This document shows positions 26,384 through 38,420 of a stretch of DNA of 64,000 nucleotides, piece after piece. The notes below the pieces were generated by a model. That model was not told where the DNA came from and did no database searches. It saw only the letters and a list, made by a program, of their open reading frames with translations. A program made the translations under genes and the position numbers. Origin of the DNA: Hippophae tibetana (taxonomy: Eukaryota > Streptophyta > Magnoliopsida > Rosales > Elaeagnaceae). Numbering within the stretch: the first letter of the stretch is position 1; every line of letters starts with the position of its first letter. The stretch spans positions 84,180,449 to 84,244,448 of the forward strand of contig CM072810.1 of assembly GCA_037013495.1 (NCBI GenBank), in the 5' to 3' direction.

Positions 26384-29133
26384 AGTTTCCGAACCCGTTC
26401 TAAGAGTAAGAAGAAAAAAAATATGATATGAAATATTATGCTCATCCTCTATGGAAACATTTCTTGCTATGTACCAAGAAGTTTACAAATAATTTCCAAA
26501 ACCACCTCTAGAATTTATCTTTTCCCATTGGGAAGAGAGGTAATAAAATTCGCATGAATTTGCCTACTTTGGGAATTAAGACTTATAAAGGAATGGAAAA
26601 AATGATAGAACATGAGGAAAAATAAATAAGTGGAAAACAAAGCTTAAATATTTTCTCATGTCAATTTAACAAAAGAAAGTAATGGGGAAAATATACTCCA
26701 AATTTTATATCATTATAATTATTATATATTTAAATGGAATTTATTATGTCTTAAAATACCAAATTATCAAACTTTTGAAGATTGGTTCGTTATTTTATAT
26801 AAGAGATCAATAATTCTCATTTTTAACTCATTTATAACATCAATATTCTTAACTTATTTATAAATTATTATGGTTGTGTTGGAATCCACCGTATTTGAAA
26901 TTAAATTTAGTTATTGCTTTCTACCTAAGAATTTAGTTTCCGAACCCGTTCTAAGAGTAAGAAGAAAAGAAATATGATGTGAAATATTATGCTCATCCTC
27001 TATAGCAATGTTTCTTGCTACGTACTAAGAAGTTTACAAATAATGTCCAAAACCACCTCCAGCAATCACCTTTTTCCAATGGGAAGAGAGGTAATAAAAT
27101 TCGCATGAATTTGCCTGCTTTACTAATTAAGACTTATAAAGGAATGGAAAAAATGATAGAACATGAGGAAAAATAAATAAGTGGAAAACAAAGCTTAACC
27201 ATTTTCTCATAACAATTTAAAAAAAGAAAGGTAGGGGAAAATTTACTCCAAATTTTATATCATTATAATTATTATATATTTAAAAAGAATTTATTACGTG
27301 TTAAAATGCCAAATTATCCAATATTTTTAAATTGGTTCATTATTTTATATAAGAGTTCACTAATTCTCATTTTTAACTCATTTATAACATCAATATTCTT
27401 AACTTATTTATAAGTTATTATGGTTGTGTTGGAATGTACCGTATTTAAAATTAAATTTGGTTATCGCTTTCCAACTAAGAATTTAGTTTCCGAACCCGTT
27501 CTAAGAGTAAGAAGAAACGAAATATGATGTGAAATATTATGCTCATCCTCTATAGCAACATTTCTTGCTACGTACCAAGAAGTTTAAAAATAATGTCCAA
27601 AACCACCTCCAGCAATCACCTTTTTCCAAATGGAAGAGAGGTAATAAAATTCGCATGAATTTGCCTGCTTTGGGAATTAAGACTTATAAGGGAATGGAAA
27701 AAATGATAGAACATGAGGAAAAATAAATAAGTGGAAAACAAAGCTTAAACATTTTCTCATGTCAATTTAAAAAAAGAAAGGTAGGGGAAAAATTACTCCA
27801 AATTTTATATCATTATAATTATTATATATTTAAATAGAATTTATTACGTGTTAAAATGGCAAATTATCCAACATTTGGAAATTGGTTCATTATTTTATAT
27901 AAGAGATCAATAATTATCATTTTTAACTCATTTATAACATCAATATTATTAACTTATTTATAAGTTATTATGGTTGTGTTGGAATGCACCGTATTTAAAA
28001 TTAAATTTTGTTATCGCTTTCCAACTAAGAATTTAGTTTCCGAACCCGTTCTAAGAGTAAGAAGAAACGAAATATGATGTGAAATATTATGCTCATCCTC
28101 TATAGCAACATTTCTTGCTACGTACCAAGAAGTTTAAAAATAATGTCCAAAACCACCTCCAGCAATCACCTTTTTCCAAATGGAAGAGAGGTAATAAAAT
28201 TCGCATGAATTTGCCTGCTTTGGGAATTAAGACTTATAAGGGAATGGAAAAAATGATAGAACATGAGGAAAAATAAATAAGTGGAAAACAAAGCTTAAAC
28301 ATTTTCTCATGTCAATTTAAAAAAAGAAAGGTAGGGGAAAAATTATTCCAAATTTTATATCATTATAATTATTATATATTTAAATAGAATTTATTACGTG
28401 TTAAAATGGCAAATTATCCAACATTTGGAAATTGGTTCATTATTTTATATAAGAGATCAATAATTATCATTTTTAACTCATTTATAACATCAATATTCTT
28501 AACTTATTTATAAGTTATTATGGTTGTGTTGGAATGCAGCGTATTTCAAATTAAATTTGGTTATCGCTTTCCAACTAGAAATTTAGTTTCCGAACCCGTT
28601 CTAAGAGTAAGAAGAAAAAAAATATGATGTGAAATATTATGCTCATCCTCTATAGCAACATTTCTTGCTACGTACCAAGAAGTTTAAAAATAATGTCCAA
28701 AACCACCTCCAGCAATCACCTTTTTCCAAATGGAAGAGAGGTAATAAAATTCTCATCAATTTGCTTGCTTTGGGAATTAAGACTTATAAAGGGATGGAAA
28801 AAATGATAGAATATGAGGAAAAATAAATAACTGGAAAACAAAGTTTAAACATTTTCTCATGTCAATTTAAAAAAACAAAGGTAGGGGAAAAATTACTCCA
28901 AATTTTATATCATTATCATTATTATATATTTAAATAGAATTTATTACGTGTTAAAATGCCAAATTATCCAACATTTGGAAATTGGTTCATTATTTTATAT
29001 AAGAGATCAATAATTCTCATTTTTAACTCATTTATAACATCAATATTCTTAACTTATTTATAAGTTATAATGGTTGCGTTAGAATGCACCGTATTGAAAT
29101 TAAATTTAGTTATTGCTTTCTACCTAAGAATTT
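26384..29133 (+). repeat. Five-monomer block A-B-C-D-F (2750 bp)
   Basis: Monomer starts are 26384 (A), 26935 (B), 27485 (C), 28035 (D) and 28585 (F). The block repeats the monomer order of 6596-9342, with slightly different lengths (F is 549 bp instead of 547). A fourth HOR-3 copy begins here but takes the D-F-G branch in place of E. Confidence 0.85.
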
Positions 29134-32100
29134 AGTTTCCGAACCCGTTCTAAGAGTAAGAAGAAAAGAAATATGATGTGAAATATTATGCTCATCCTCT
29201 ATAGCAATGTTTCTTGCTACGTACTAAGAAGTTTACAAATAATGTCCAAAACCACCTCCAGCAATCACCTTTTTCCAATGGGAAGAGAGGTAATAAAATT
29301 CGCATGAATTTGCCTGCTTTACTAATTAAGACTTATAAAGGAATGGAAAAAATGATAGAACATGAGGAAAAATAAATAAGTGGAAAACAAAGCTTAACCA
29401 TTTTCTCATGACAATTTAACAAAAGAAAGGTAGGGGAAAAATTACTCCAAATTTTATATCATTATAAATATTATATATTTAAATAGAATTTATTACGTGT
29501 TAAAATGCCAAATTATCCAATATTTTTAAATTGGTTCATTATTTTATATAAGAGATCACTAATTCTCATTTTTAACTCATTCATAATATTAATATTCTTA
29601 ACTTATTTATAAGTTATTATGGTTGTGTTGGAATGTACCGTATTTAAAATTAAATTTTGTTATCGCTTTCCAACTAAGAATTTAGTTTCCGAACCCGTTC
29701 TAAGAGTAAGAAGAAAAGAAATATGATGTGAAATATTATGCTCATCCTCTATAGCAATGTTTCTTGCTACGTACTAAGAAGTTTACAAATAATGTCCAAA
29801 ACCACCTCCAGCAATCACCTTTTTCCAATGGGAAGAGAGGTAATAAAATTCGCATGAATTTGCCTGCTTTACTAATTAAGACTTATAAAGGAATGGAAAA
29901 AATGATAGAACATGAGGAAAGGTATGGGAAAAATTACTCCAAATTTAATATCATTATAATTATTATATATTTAAATAGAATTTATTACTTGTGAAAATGC
30001 CAAATTATCCAATATTTTTAAATTGGTTCATTATTTTATATAAGAGATCACTAAGTCTCATTTTTAACTCATTTATAACATCAATATTCTTAACTTATTT
30101 ATAAGTTATTATGGTTGTGTTGGAATGTAACGTATTTAAAATTAAATTTGGTTATCGCTTTCCAACTAAGAATTTAGTTTCCGAACCCGTTCTAAGAGTA
30201 AGAAGAAACGAAATATGATGTGAAATATTATGCTCATCCTCTATAGCAACATTTCTTGCTACGTACCAAGAAGTTTAAAAATAATGTCCAAAACCAACTC
30301 CAGCAATCTCCTTTTTCCAAATGGAAAAGAGGTAATAAAATTCGCATGAATTTGCCTGCTTTGGGAATTAAGACTTATAAGGGAATGGAAAAAATGATAG
30401 AACATGAGGAAAAATAAATAAGTGGAAAACAAAGCTTAAAAATTTTCTCATGTCAATTTAAAAAAAGAAAGGTAGGGGAAAAATTACTCCAAATTTTATA
30501 TCATTATAATTATTATATATTTAAATAGAATTTATTACGTGTTAAAATTCCAAATTATCCAACATTTGGAAATTGGTTCATTATTTTATATAAGAGATCA
30601 ATAATTCTCATTTTTAACTCATTTATAACATCAATATTCTTAACTTATTTATAAGTTATTATGGTTGTGTTGGAATGCAGCGTATTTCAAATTAAATTTG
30701 GTTATCTCTTTCCAACTAGAAATTTAGTTTCCGAACCCGTTCTAAGAGTAAGAAGAAAAAAAATATGATGTGAAATATTATGCTCATCCTCTATAGCAAC
30801 ATTTCTTGCTACGTACCAAGAAGTTTAAAAATAATGTCCAAAGCCACCTCTAGCGATCACCTTTTTCCAAATGGAAGAGAGGTAATAAAATTCGCATGAA
30901 TTTGCCTGCTTTGGGAATTGAGACTTATAAAGGGATGGAAAAAATGATAGAATATGAGGAAAAATAAATAACTGGAAAACAAAGCTTAAACATTTTCTCA
31001 TGTCAATTTAAAAAAAGAAAGGTAGGGGAAAAGTTACTCCAAATTTTATATCATTATCATTATTATATATTTAAATAGAATTTATTACGTGTTAAAATGC
31101 CAAATTATCCAACATTTGGAAATTGGTTCATTATTTTATATAAGAGATCAACAATTCTCATTTTTAACTCATTTATAAAATCAATATTCTTAACTTATTT
31201 ATAAGTTATAATGGTTGCGTTAGAATGCACCGTATTGAAATTAAATTTAGTTATTGCTTTCTACCTAAGAATTTAGTTTCCGAACCCGTTCTAAGAGTAA
31301 GAAGAAAAGAAATATGATGTGAAATATTATGCTCATCCTCTATAGCAATGTTTCTTGCTACGTACTAAGAAGTTTACAAATAATGTCCAAAACCACCTCC
31401 AGCAATCACCTTTTTCCAATGGGAAGAGAGGTAATAAAATTCGCATGAATTTGCCTGCTTTACTAATTAAGACTTATAAAGGAATGGAAAAAATGATAGA
31501 ACATGAGGAAAAATAAATAAGTGGAAAACAAAGCTTAAACATTTTCTCATGTCAATTTAAAAAAAGAAAGGTAGGGGAAAAATTACTCCAAATTTTATAT
31601 CATTATAATTATTGTATATTTAAATAGAATTTATTACGTGTTAAAATGCCAAATTATCAAACCTTTGAAGATGGGTTCGTTATTTTATATAAGAGATCAA
31701 TAATTCTCATTTTTAACTCATTTATAACATCAATATTCTTAACTTATTTATAAATTATTATGGTTGTGTTGAAATCCACCGTATTTAAAAGTAAATTTGG
31801 TTATCGCTTTCCAACTAAGAATTTAGTATGCGAACCCATTCTAAGAGTAAGAAGAAGAGAAATATGATGTGAAATATTATGCTCATCCTCTATAGCAACA
31901 TTTCTTGCTACGTACCAAGAAGTTTAAAAATAATGTCCAAAACCACCTCCCGCAATCACCTTTTTCCAAATGGAAGAGAGGTAATAAAATTCGCATGAAT
32001 TTGCCTGCTTTGGGAATTAAGACTTATAAGGGAATGGAAAAAATGATAGAACATGAGGAAAAATAAATAAGTAGAAAACAAAGCTTAAACATTTTCTAAT

Positions 32101-33473
32101 GTCAATTTAACTAAAGAATGTAAGAGGGAAAAATTACTGCAAATTTTATATCATTATAATTATTATATATTTAAATGGTATTTAGTACGTGTTAAAATGC
32201 CAAATTCTCAAACCTTTGAAATTTTGATAATTATTTTATATAAGAGATCAATAATTCTTATTTTTAATTCATTTATGAAATCAATATTCTTAACTTATTT
32301 ATAAGTTATAATGGTTGCGTTGGAATGCACCGTATTGAAATTAAATTTAGTTATTACTTTCTACCTAAGAATTTAGTTTCCGAACCCGTTCTAAGAGTAA
32401 GAAGAAAAGAAATATGATGTGAAATATTATGCTCATCCTCTATAGCAACATTTCTTGCTACGTACCAAGAAGTTTAAAAATAATGTCCAAAGCCACCTCC
32501 AGCGATCACCTTTTTCCAAATGGAAGAGAGGTAATAAAATTCGCATGAATTTGCCTGCTTTGGGAATTGAGACTTATAAGGGAATGGAAAAAATGATAGA
32601 ACATGGGGAAAAATAAATAAGTGGAAAAGAAAGCTTAAACATTTTTCATGTCAATTTAAAAAAAAGAAAGGTAGGGGAAAAATTAATCCAAATTTTATAT
32701 CATTATAATTATTATATATTTAAATAGAATTTATTACGTGTTAAAATGCCAAATTATCAAACCTTTGAAGATTGGTTCGTTATTTTATATAAGAGATCAA
32801 TAATTATCATTTTTAACTCATTTATAACATCAATATTATTAACTTATTTATAAGCTATAATGGTTGCGTTGGAATGCACCGTATTGAAATTAAATTTTGT
32901 TATAACTTTCTACCTAAGAATTTAGTTTCCGAACCCGTTCTAAGAGTAAGAAGAAAAGAAATATGATGTGAAATATTATGCTCATCCTCTATAGCAATGT
33001 TTCTTGCTATGTACCAAGAAGTTTAAAAATAATGTCCAAAACCACCTCCAGCAATCACCTTTTTCCAAAGGGAAGAGAGGTAATAAAATTCGCATGAATT
33101 TGTCTGCTTTGGGAATTAAGACTTATAAAGGGATGGAAAAAATGATAGAACATGAGGAAAAATAAATAAGTGGAAAACAAAGCTAAAACATTTTCTCATG
33201 TCAATTTAAAAAAAGAAAGGTAGGGGAAAAATTACTCCAAATTTTATATCATTATAATTATTATATATTTAAATAGAATTTATTTCGTGTTAAAATGCCA
33301 AATTATCCAACATTTGGAAATTGGTTCATTATTTTATATAAGAGATCAATAATTCTCATTTTTAACTCATTTATAACATCAATATTCTTAACTTATTTAT
33401 AAGTTATTATGGTTTTGTTGGAATACACCGTATTTAAAATTAAATTTGGTTATCGCTTTCCAACTAAGAATTT
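29134..33473 (+). repeat. Irregular monomer block without a repeating order
   Basis: Monomer starts are 29134 (G), 29684 (B-like, deleted), 30176 (C-like), 30726 (F), 31275 (G), 31825 (M), 32375 (H-like) and 32924 (I). F-G occurs at 28585 and again at 30726, but I see no stable HOR. The M monomer (AGTATGCGAACCCATTC, CCTCCCGCAATC, AATTACTGC) otherwise occurs only beyond 45 kb. Private substitutions are more common here than in the blocks to the left. The block looks like an older seam between two actively homogenised domains. Confidence 0.82.
29684..30175 (+). repeat. Truncated satellite monomer (492 bp) with a 58-bp internal deletion
   Basis: CATGAGGAAA is joined directly to GGTATGGGAAAAATT at 29920/29921. 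Neighbouring monomers have 58 more bases here, from AATAAATAAGTGG to AAAAGAAA. GAAA is present at both ends of the lost segment, which fits microhomology-mediated or replication-slip deletion. The loss removes the AAATAA that normally closes the relic frame and so creates a 76-codon frame (29764-29994) from a TTG codon. This is an artefact of the deletion, not a gene. Confidence 0.93.
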
Positions 33474-35123
33474 AGTGTCCGAACCCATTCTAAGAGTAAG
33501 AAGAAAAGAAATATGATGTGAAATATTATGCTCATCCTCTATAGCAACATTTCTTGCTACGTACCAAGAAGTTTAAAAATAATGTCCAAAGCCACCTCCA
33601 GCGATCACCTTTTTCCAAATGGAAGAGAGGTAATAAAATTCGCATGAATTTGCCTCCTTTGGGAATTAAGACTTATAAGGGAATGGAAAAAATGATAGAA
33701 CATGGGGAAAAATAAATAAGTGGAAAAGAAAGCTTAAACATTTTCTCATGTCAATTTAAAAAAATAAAGGTAGGGGAAAAATTAATCCAAATTTTATATC
33801 ATTATAATTATTATATATTTAAATAGAATTTATTACGTGTTAAAATGCCAAATTATCAAACATTTGGAAATTGGTTCATTATTTTATATAAGAGATCAAT
33901 AATTCTCATTTTTAACTCATTTATAACATCAATATTCTTAACTTATTTATAAGTTATTATGGTTATGTTGGAATGCACCGTATTTAAAATTAAATTTGGT
34001 TATCGCTTTCCAACTAAGAATTTAGTTTCCGAACCCGGTCTAAGAGTAAGAAAAAACAAAATATGATGTGAAATATTATGCTCATCCTCTATAGCAACAT
34101 TTCATGCTACGTACCAAGAAGTTTAAAAATAATGTCCAAAACCACCTCCAGCAATCACCTTTTTCCAAATGGAAGAGAGGTAATAAAATTCGTATCAATT
34201 TGCCTGCTTTGGGAATTAAGACGTATAAAGGGATGGAAAAAATGATAGAACATGAGGAAAAATAAATAAGTGGAAAACAAAGCTTAAACATTTTCTCATG
34301 TCAATTTAAAAAAAGAAAGGTAGGGGAAAAATTACTCCAAATTTTATATCATTATAATTATTATATATTTAAATAGAATTTATTACGTGTTAAAATTGCA
34401 AATTATCCAACATTTGGAAATTGGTTCATTATTTTATATAAGAGATCAATAATTATCATTTTTAACTCATTTATAACATCAATATTATTAACTTATTTAT
34501 AAGTTATTATGGTTGTGTTGGAATGCACCGTATTTAAAATTAAATTTTGTTATCGCTTTCCAACTAAGAATTTAGTTTCCGAACCCGTTCTAAGAGTAAG
34601 AAGAAACGAAATATGATGTGAAATATTATGCTCAACCTCTATAGCATAATTTCTTGCTACGTAGCAAGAAGTTTAAAAATAATGTCCAAAACCACCTCCA
34701 GCAATCACCTTTTTCCAAATGGAAGAGAGGTAATAAAATTTGCATCAATTTGCCTCCTTTGGGAATTAAGACTTATAAAGGGATGGAAAAAATGATAGAA
34801 CATGAGGAAAAATAAATAAGTGGAAAACAAAGCTTAAACATTTTCTCATGTCAATTTAAAAAAAGAAAGGTAGGGGAAAAATTACTCCAAATTTTATATC
34901 ATTATAATTATTATATATTTAAATAGAATTTATTACGTGTTAAAATGCCAAATTATCCAACATTTGGAAATTGGTTCATTATTTTATATAAGAGATCAAT
35001 AATTCTCATTTTTAACTCATTTATAACATCAATATTCTTAACTTATTTATAAATTATTATGGTTGTGTTGGAATCCACCGTATTTAAAATTAAATTTGGT
35101 TATCGCTTTCCAACTAAGAATTT
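33474..35123 (+). repeat. Three-monomer unit H'-X-E' (1650 bp)
   Basis: Monomer starts are 33474 (H', AGTGTCCGAACCCATTC), 34024 (X, CCCGGTCTAAG with AAACAAAATATGA) and 34574 (E', GCATAATTTC). X-type monomers reappear only at 52712 and 53811. The E' copy carries a perfect 20-bp palindrome at 34651-34670. Confidence 0.82.
34651..34670. repeat. Perfect 20-bp palindrome TTCTTGCTACGTAGCAAGAA
   Basis: This copy of the monomer near-palindrome, in the E' monomer at 34574, has a C-to-G change (GTAGCAAG for GTACCAAG) that repairs the only mismatch and makes all 20 bases self-complementary. I found it only here; the E' copies at 36222 and 37871 have the usual form. Confidence 0.9.
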
Positions 35124-36771
35124 AGTGTCCGAACCCATTCTAAGAGTAAGAAGAACAGAAATATGATGTGAAATATTATGCTCATCCTCTATAGCAACAT
35201 TTCTTGCTACGTACCAAGAAGTTTAAAAATAATGTCCAAAGCCACCTCCAGCGATCACCTTTTTCCAAATGGAAGAGAGGTAATAAAATTCGCATGAATT
35301 TGCCTGCTTTGGGAATTAAGACTTATAAGGGAATGGAAAAATTGATAGAACATGGGGAAAAATAAATAAGTGGAAAAGAAAGCTTAAACATTTTCTCATG
35401 TCAATTTAAAAAAACAAAGGTAGGGGAAAAATTAATCCAAATTTTATATCATTATAATTATTATATATTTAAATAGAATTTATTATGTGTTAAAATGCCA
35501 AATTATCAAACCTTTGAAGATTGGTTCGTTATTTTATATAAGAGATCAATAATTATCATTTTTAACTCATTTATAACATCAATATTATTAACTTATTTAT
35601 AAGTTATAATGGTTGCGTTGGAATGCACCAATTGAAATTAAATTTAGTTATTACTTTCTACCTAAGAATTTAGTTTCCGAACCCGTTCTAAGAGTAAGAA
35701 GAAAAGAAATATGATGTGAAATAATATGCTCATCCTCTATAGCAATGTTTCTTGCTATGTACCAAGAAGTTTAAAAATAATGTCCAAAACCACCTCCAAC
35801 AATCACCTTTTTCCAAAGGGAAGAGAGGTAATAAAATTCGCATGAATTTGTCTGCTTTGGGAATTAAGACTTATAAAGGGATGGAAAAAATGATAGAACA
35901 TGAGGAAAAATAAATAAATGGAAAACAAAGCTTAAACATTTTCTCATGTCAATTTAAAAAAAGAAAGGTAGGGGAAAAATTACTCCAAATTTTATATCAT
36001 TATAATTATTATATATTTAAATAGAATTTATTACGTGTTAAAATTGCAAATTATCCAACATTTGGAAATTGGTTCATTATTTTATATAAGAGATCAATAA
36101 TTATCATTTTTAACTCATTTATAACATCAATATTATTAACTTATTTATAAGTTATTATGGTTGTGTTGGAATGCACCGTATTTAAAATTAAATTTTGTTA
36201 TCGCTTTCCAACTAAGAATTTAGTTTCCGAACCCGTTATAAGAGTAAGAAGAAACGAAATATGATGTGAAATATTATGCTCATCCTCTATAGCATAATTT
36301 CTTGCTACGTACCAAGAAGTTTAAAAATAATGTCCAAACCCACCTCCAGCAATCACCTTTTTCCAAATGGAAGAGAGGTAATAAAATTCGCATCAATTTG
36401 CCTCCTTTGGGAATTAAGACTTATAAAGGGATGGAAAAAATGATAGAACATGAGGAAAAATAAATAAGTGGAAAACAAAGCTTAAACATTTTCTCATGTC
36501 AATTTAAAAAAAGAAAGGTAGGGGAAAAATTACTCCAAATTTTATATCATTATAATTATTATATATTTAAATAGAATTTATTACGTGTTAAAATACCAAA
36601 TTATCCAACATTTGGAAATTGGTTCATTATTTTATATAAGAGATCAATAATTCTTATTTTTAACTCATTTATAACATCAATATTCTTAACTTATTTATAA
36701 GTTATTATGGATGTGTTGGAATGCACCGTATTTGAAATTAAATTTGGTTATCGCTTTCCACCAAAGAATTT
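35124..36771 (+). repeat. Three-monomer HOR H'-I-E' (1648 bp)
   Basis: Monomer starts are 35124 (H'), 35672 (I) and 36222 (E'). I is recognised by CTTGCTATGTACC, CCTCCAACAATC and AATTTGTCTGC. A 2-bp loss (CACCAATTG for CACCGTATTG) lies near 35630 in the H' monomer and accounts for its 548-bp length. Confidence 0.85.
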
Positions 36772-38420
36772 AGTTTCCGAACCCGTTCTAAGAGTAAGAA
36801 GAAAAAAAATATGATGTGAAATATTATGCTCATCCTCTATAGCAACATTTCTTGCTACGTACCAAGAAGTTTAAAAATAATGTCCAAAGCCACCTCTAGC
36901 GATCACCTTTTTCCAAATGGAAGAGAGGTAATAAAATTCGCATGAATTTGCCTGCTTTGGGAATTGAGACTTATAAGGGAATGGAAAAAATGATAGAACA
37001 TGGGGAAAAATAAATAAGTGGAAAAGAAAGCTTAAACATTTTCTCATGTCAATTTAAAAAAAGAAAGGTAGGGGAAAAATTAATCCAAATTTTATATCAT
37101 TATAATTATTATATATTTAAATAGAATTTATTACGTGTTAAAATGCCAAATTATCAAACCTTTGAAGATTGGTTCGTTATTTTATATAAGAGATCAATAA
37201 TTATCATTTTTAACTCATTTATAACATCAATATTATTAACTTATTTATAAGCTATAATGGTTGCGTTGGAATGCACCGTATTGAAATTAAATTTAGTTAT
37301 TACTTTCTACCTAAGAATTTAGTTTCCGAACCCGTTCTAAGAGTAAGAAGAAAAGAAATATGATGTGAAATATTATGCTCATCCTCTATAGCAATGTTTC
37401 TTGCTATGTACCAAGAAGTTTAAAAATAATGTCCAAAACCACCTCCAACAATCACCTTTTTCCAAAGGGAAGAGAGGTAATAAAATTCGCATGAATTTGT
37501 CTGCTTTGGGAATTAAGACTTATAAAGGGATGGAAAAAATGATAGAACATGAGGAAAAATAAATAAATGGAAAACAAAGCTAAAACATTTTCTCATGTCA
37601 ATTTAAAAAAAGAAAGGTAGGGGAAAAATTACTCCAAATTTTATAGCATTATAATTATTATATATTTAAATAGAATTTATTACATATTAAAATGGCAAAT
37701 TATCCAACATTTGGAAATTGGTTCATTCTTTTATATAAGAGATCAATAATTCTCATTTTTAACTCATTTATAACATCAATATTCTTAACTTATTTATAAG
37801 TTATTATGGTTGTGTTGGAATGCACCGTATTTAAAATTAAATTTTGTTTTCGCTTTCCAACTAAGAATTTAGTTTCCGAACCCGTTCTAAGAGTAAGAAG
37901 AAACGAAATATGATGTGAAATATTATGCTCATCCTCTATAGCATAATTTCTTGCTACGTACCAAGAAGTTTAAAAATAATGTCCAAACCCACCTCCAGCA
38001 ATCACCTTTTTCCAAATGGAAGAGAGGTAATAAAATTCGCATCAATTTGCCTCCTTTGGGAATTAAGACTTATAAAGGGATGGAAAAAATGATAGAACAT
38101 GAGGAAAAATAAATAAGTGGAAAACAAAGCTTAAACATTTTCTCATGTCAATTTAAAAAAAGAAAGGTAGGGGAAAAATTACTCCAAATTTTATATCATT
38201 ATAATTATTATATATTTAAATAGAATTTATTACGTGTTAAAATACCAAATTATCCAACATTTGGAAATTGGTTCATTATTTTATATAAGAGATCAATAAT
38301 TCTTATTTTTAACTCATTTATAACATCAATATTCTTAACTTATTTATAAGTTATTATGGATGTGTTGGAATGCACCGTATTTGAAATTAAATTTGGTTAT
38401 CGCTTTCCACCAAAGAATTT
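36772..38420 (+). repeat. Three-monomer HOR H-I-E' (1649 bp)
   Basis: Monomer starts are 36772 (H), 37321 (I) and 37871 (E'). H has an A-type 5' boundary (ATGGATGTGTTGG, CCACCAAAG), then GCGATCACC, GGGAATTGAGAC and CATGGGGAAAAAT. The same H-I pair follows at 38421, but the third monomer changes from E' to J. This is the first step of the staircase described in the findings. Confidence 0.88.

Noticed and set aside
29764..29994. 76-codon open frame
   Set aside because: It starts at TTG and is created by the 58-bp deletion, which removes the usual stop. Its tail is translated A+T-rich satellite (a run of Ile).
34082..34291. 69-codon open frame on the minus strand with a hydrophobic start
   Set aside because: It is the antisense of one satellite monomer and is open only in this copy. 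It exists because of local substitutions such as TTTCATGC and AGACGTATAAAG. There is no family or motif.
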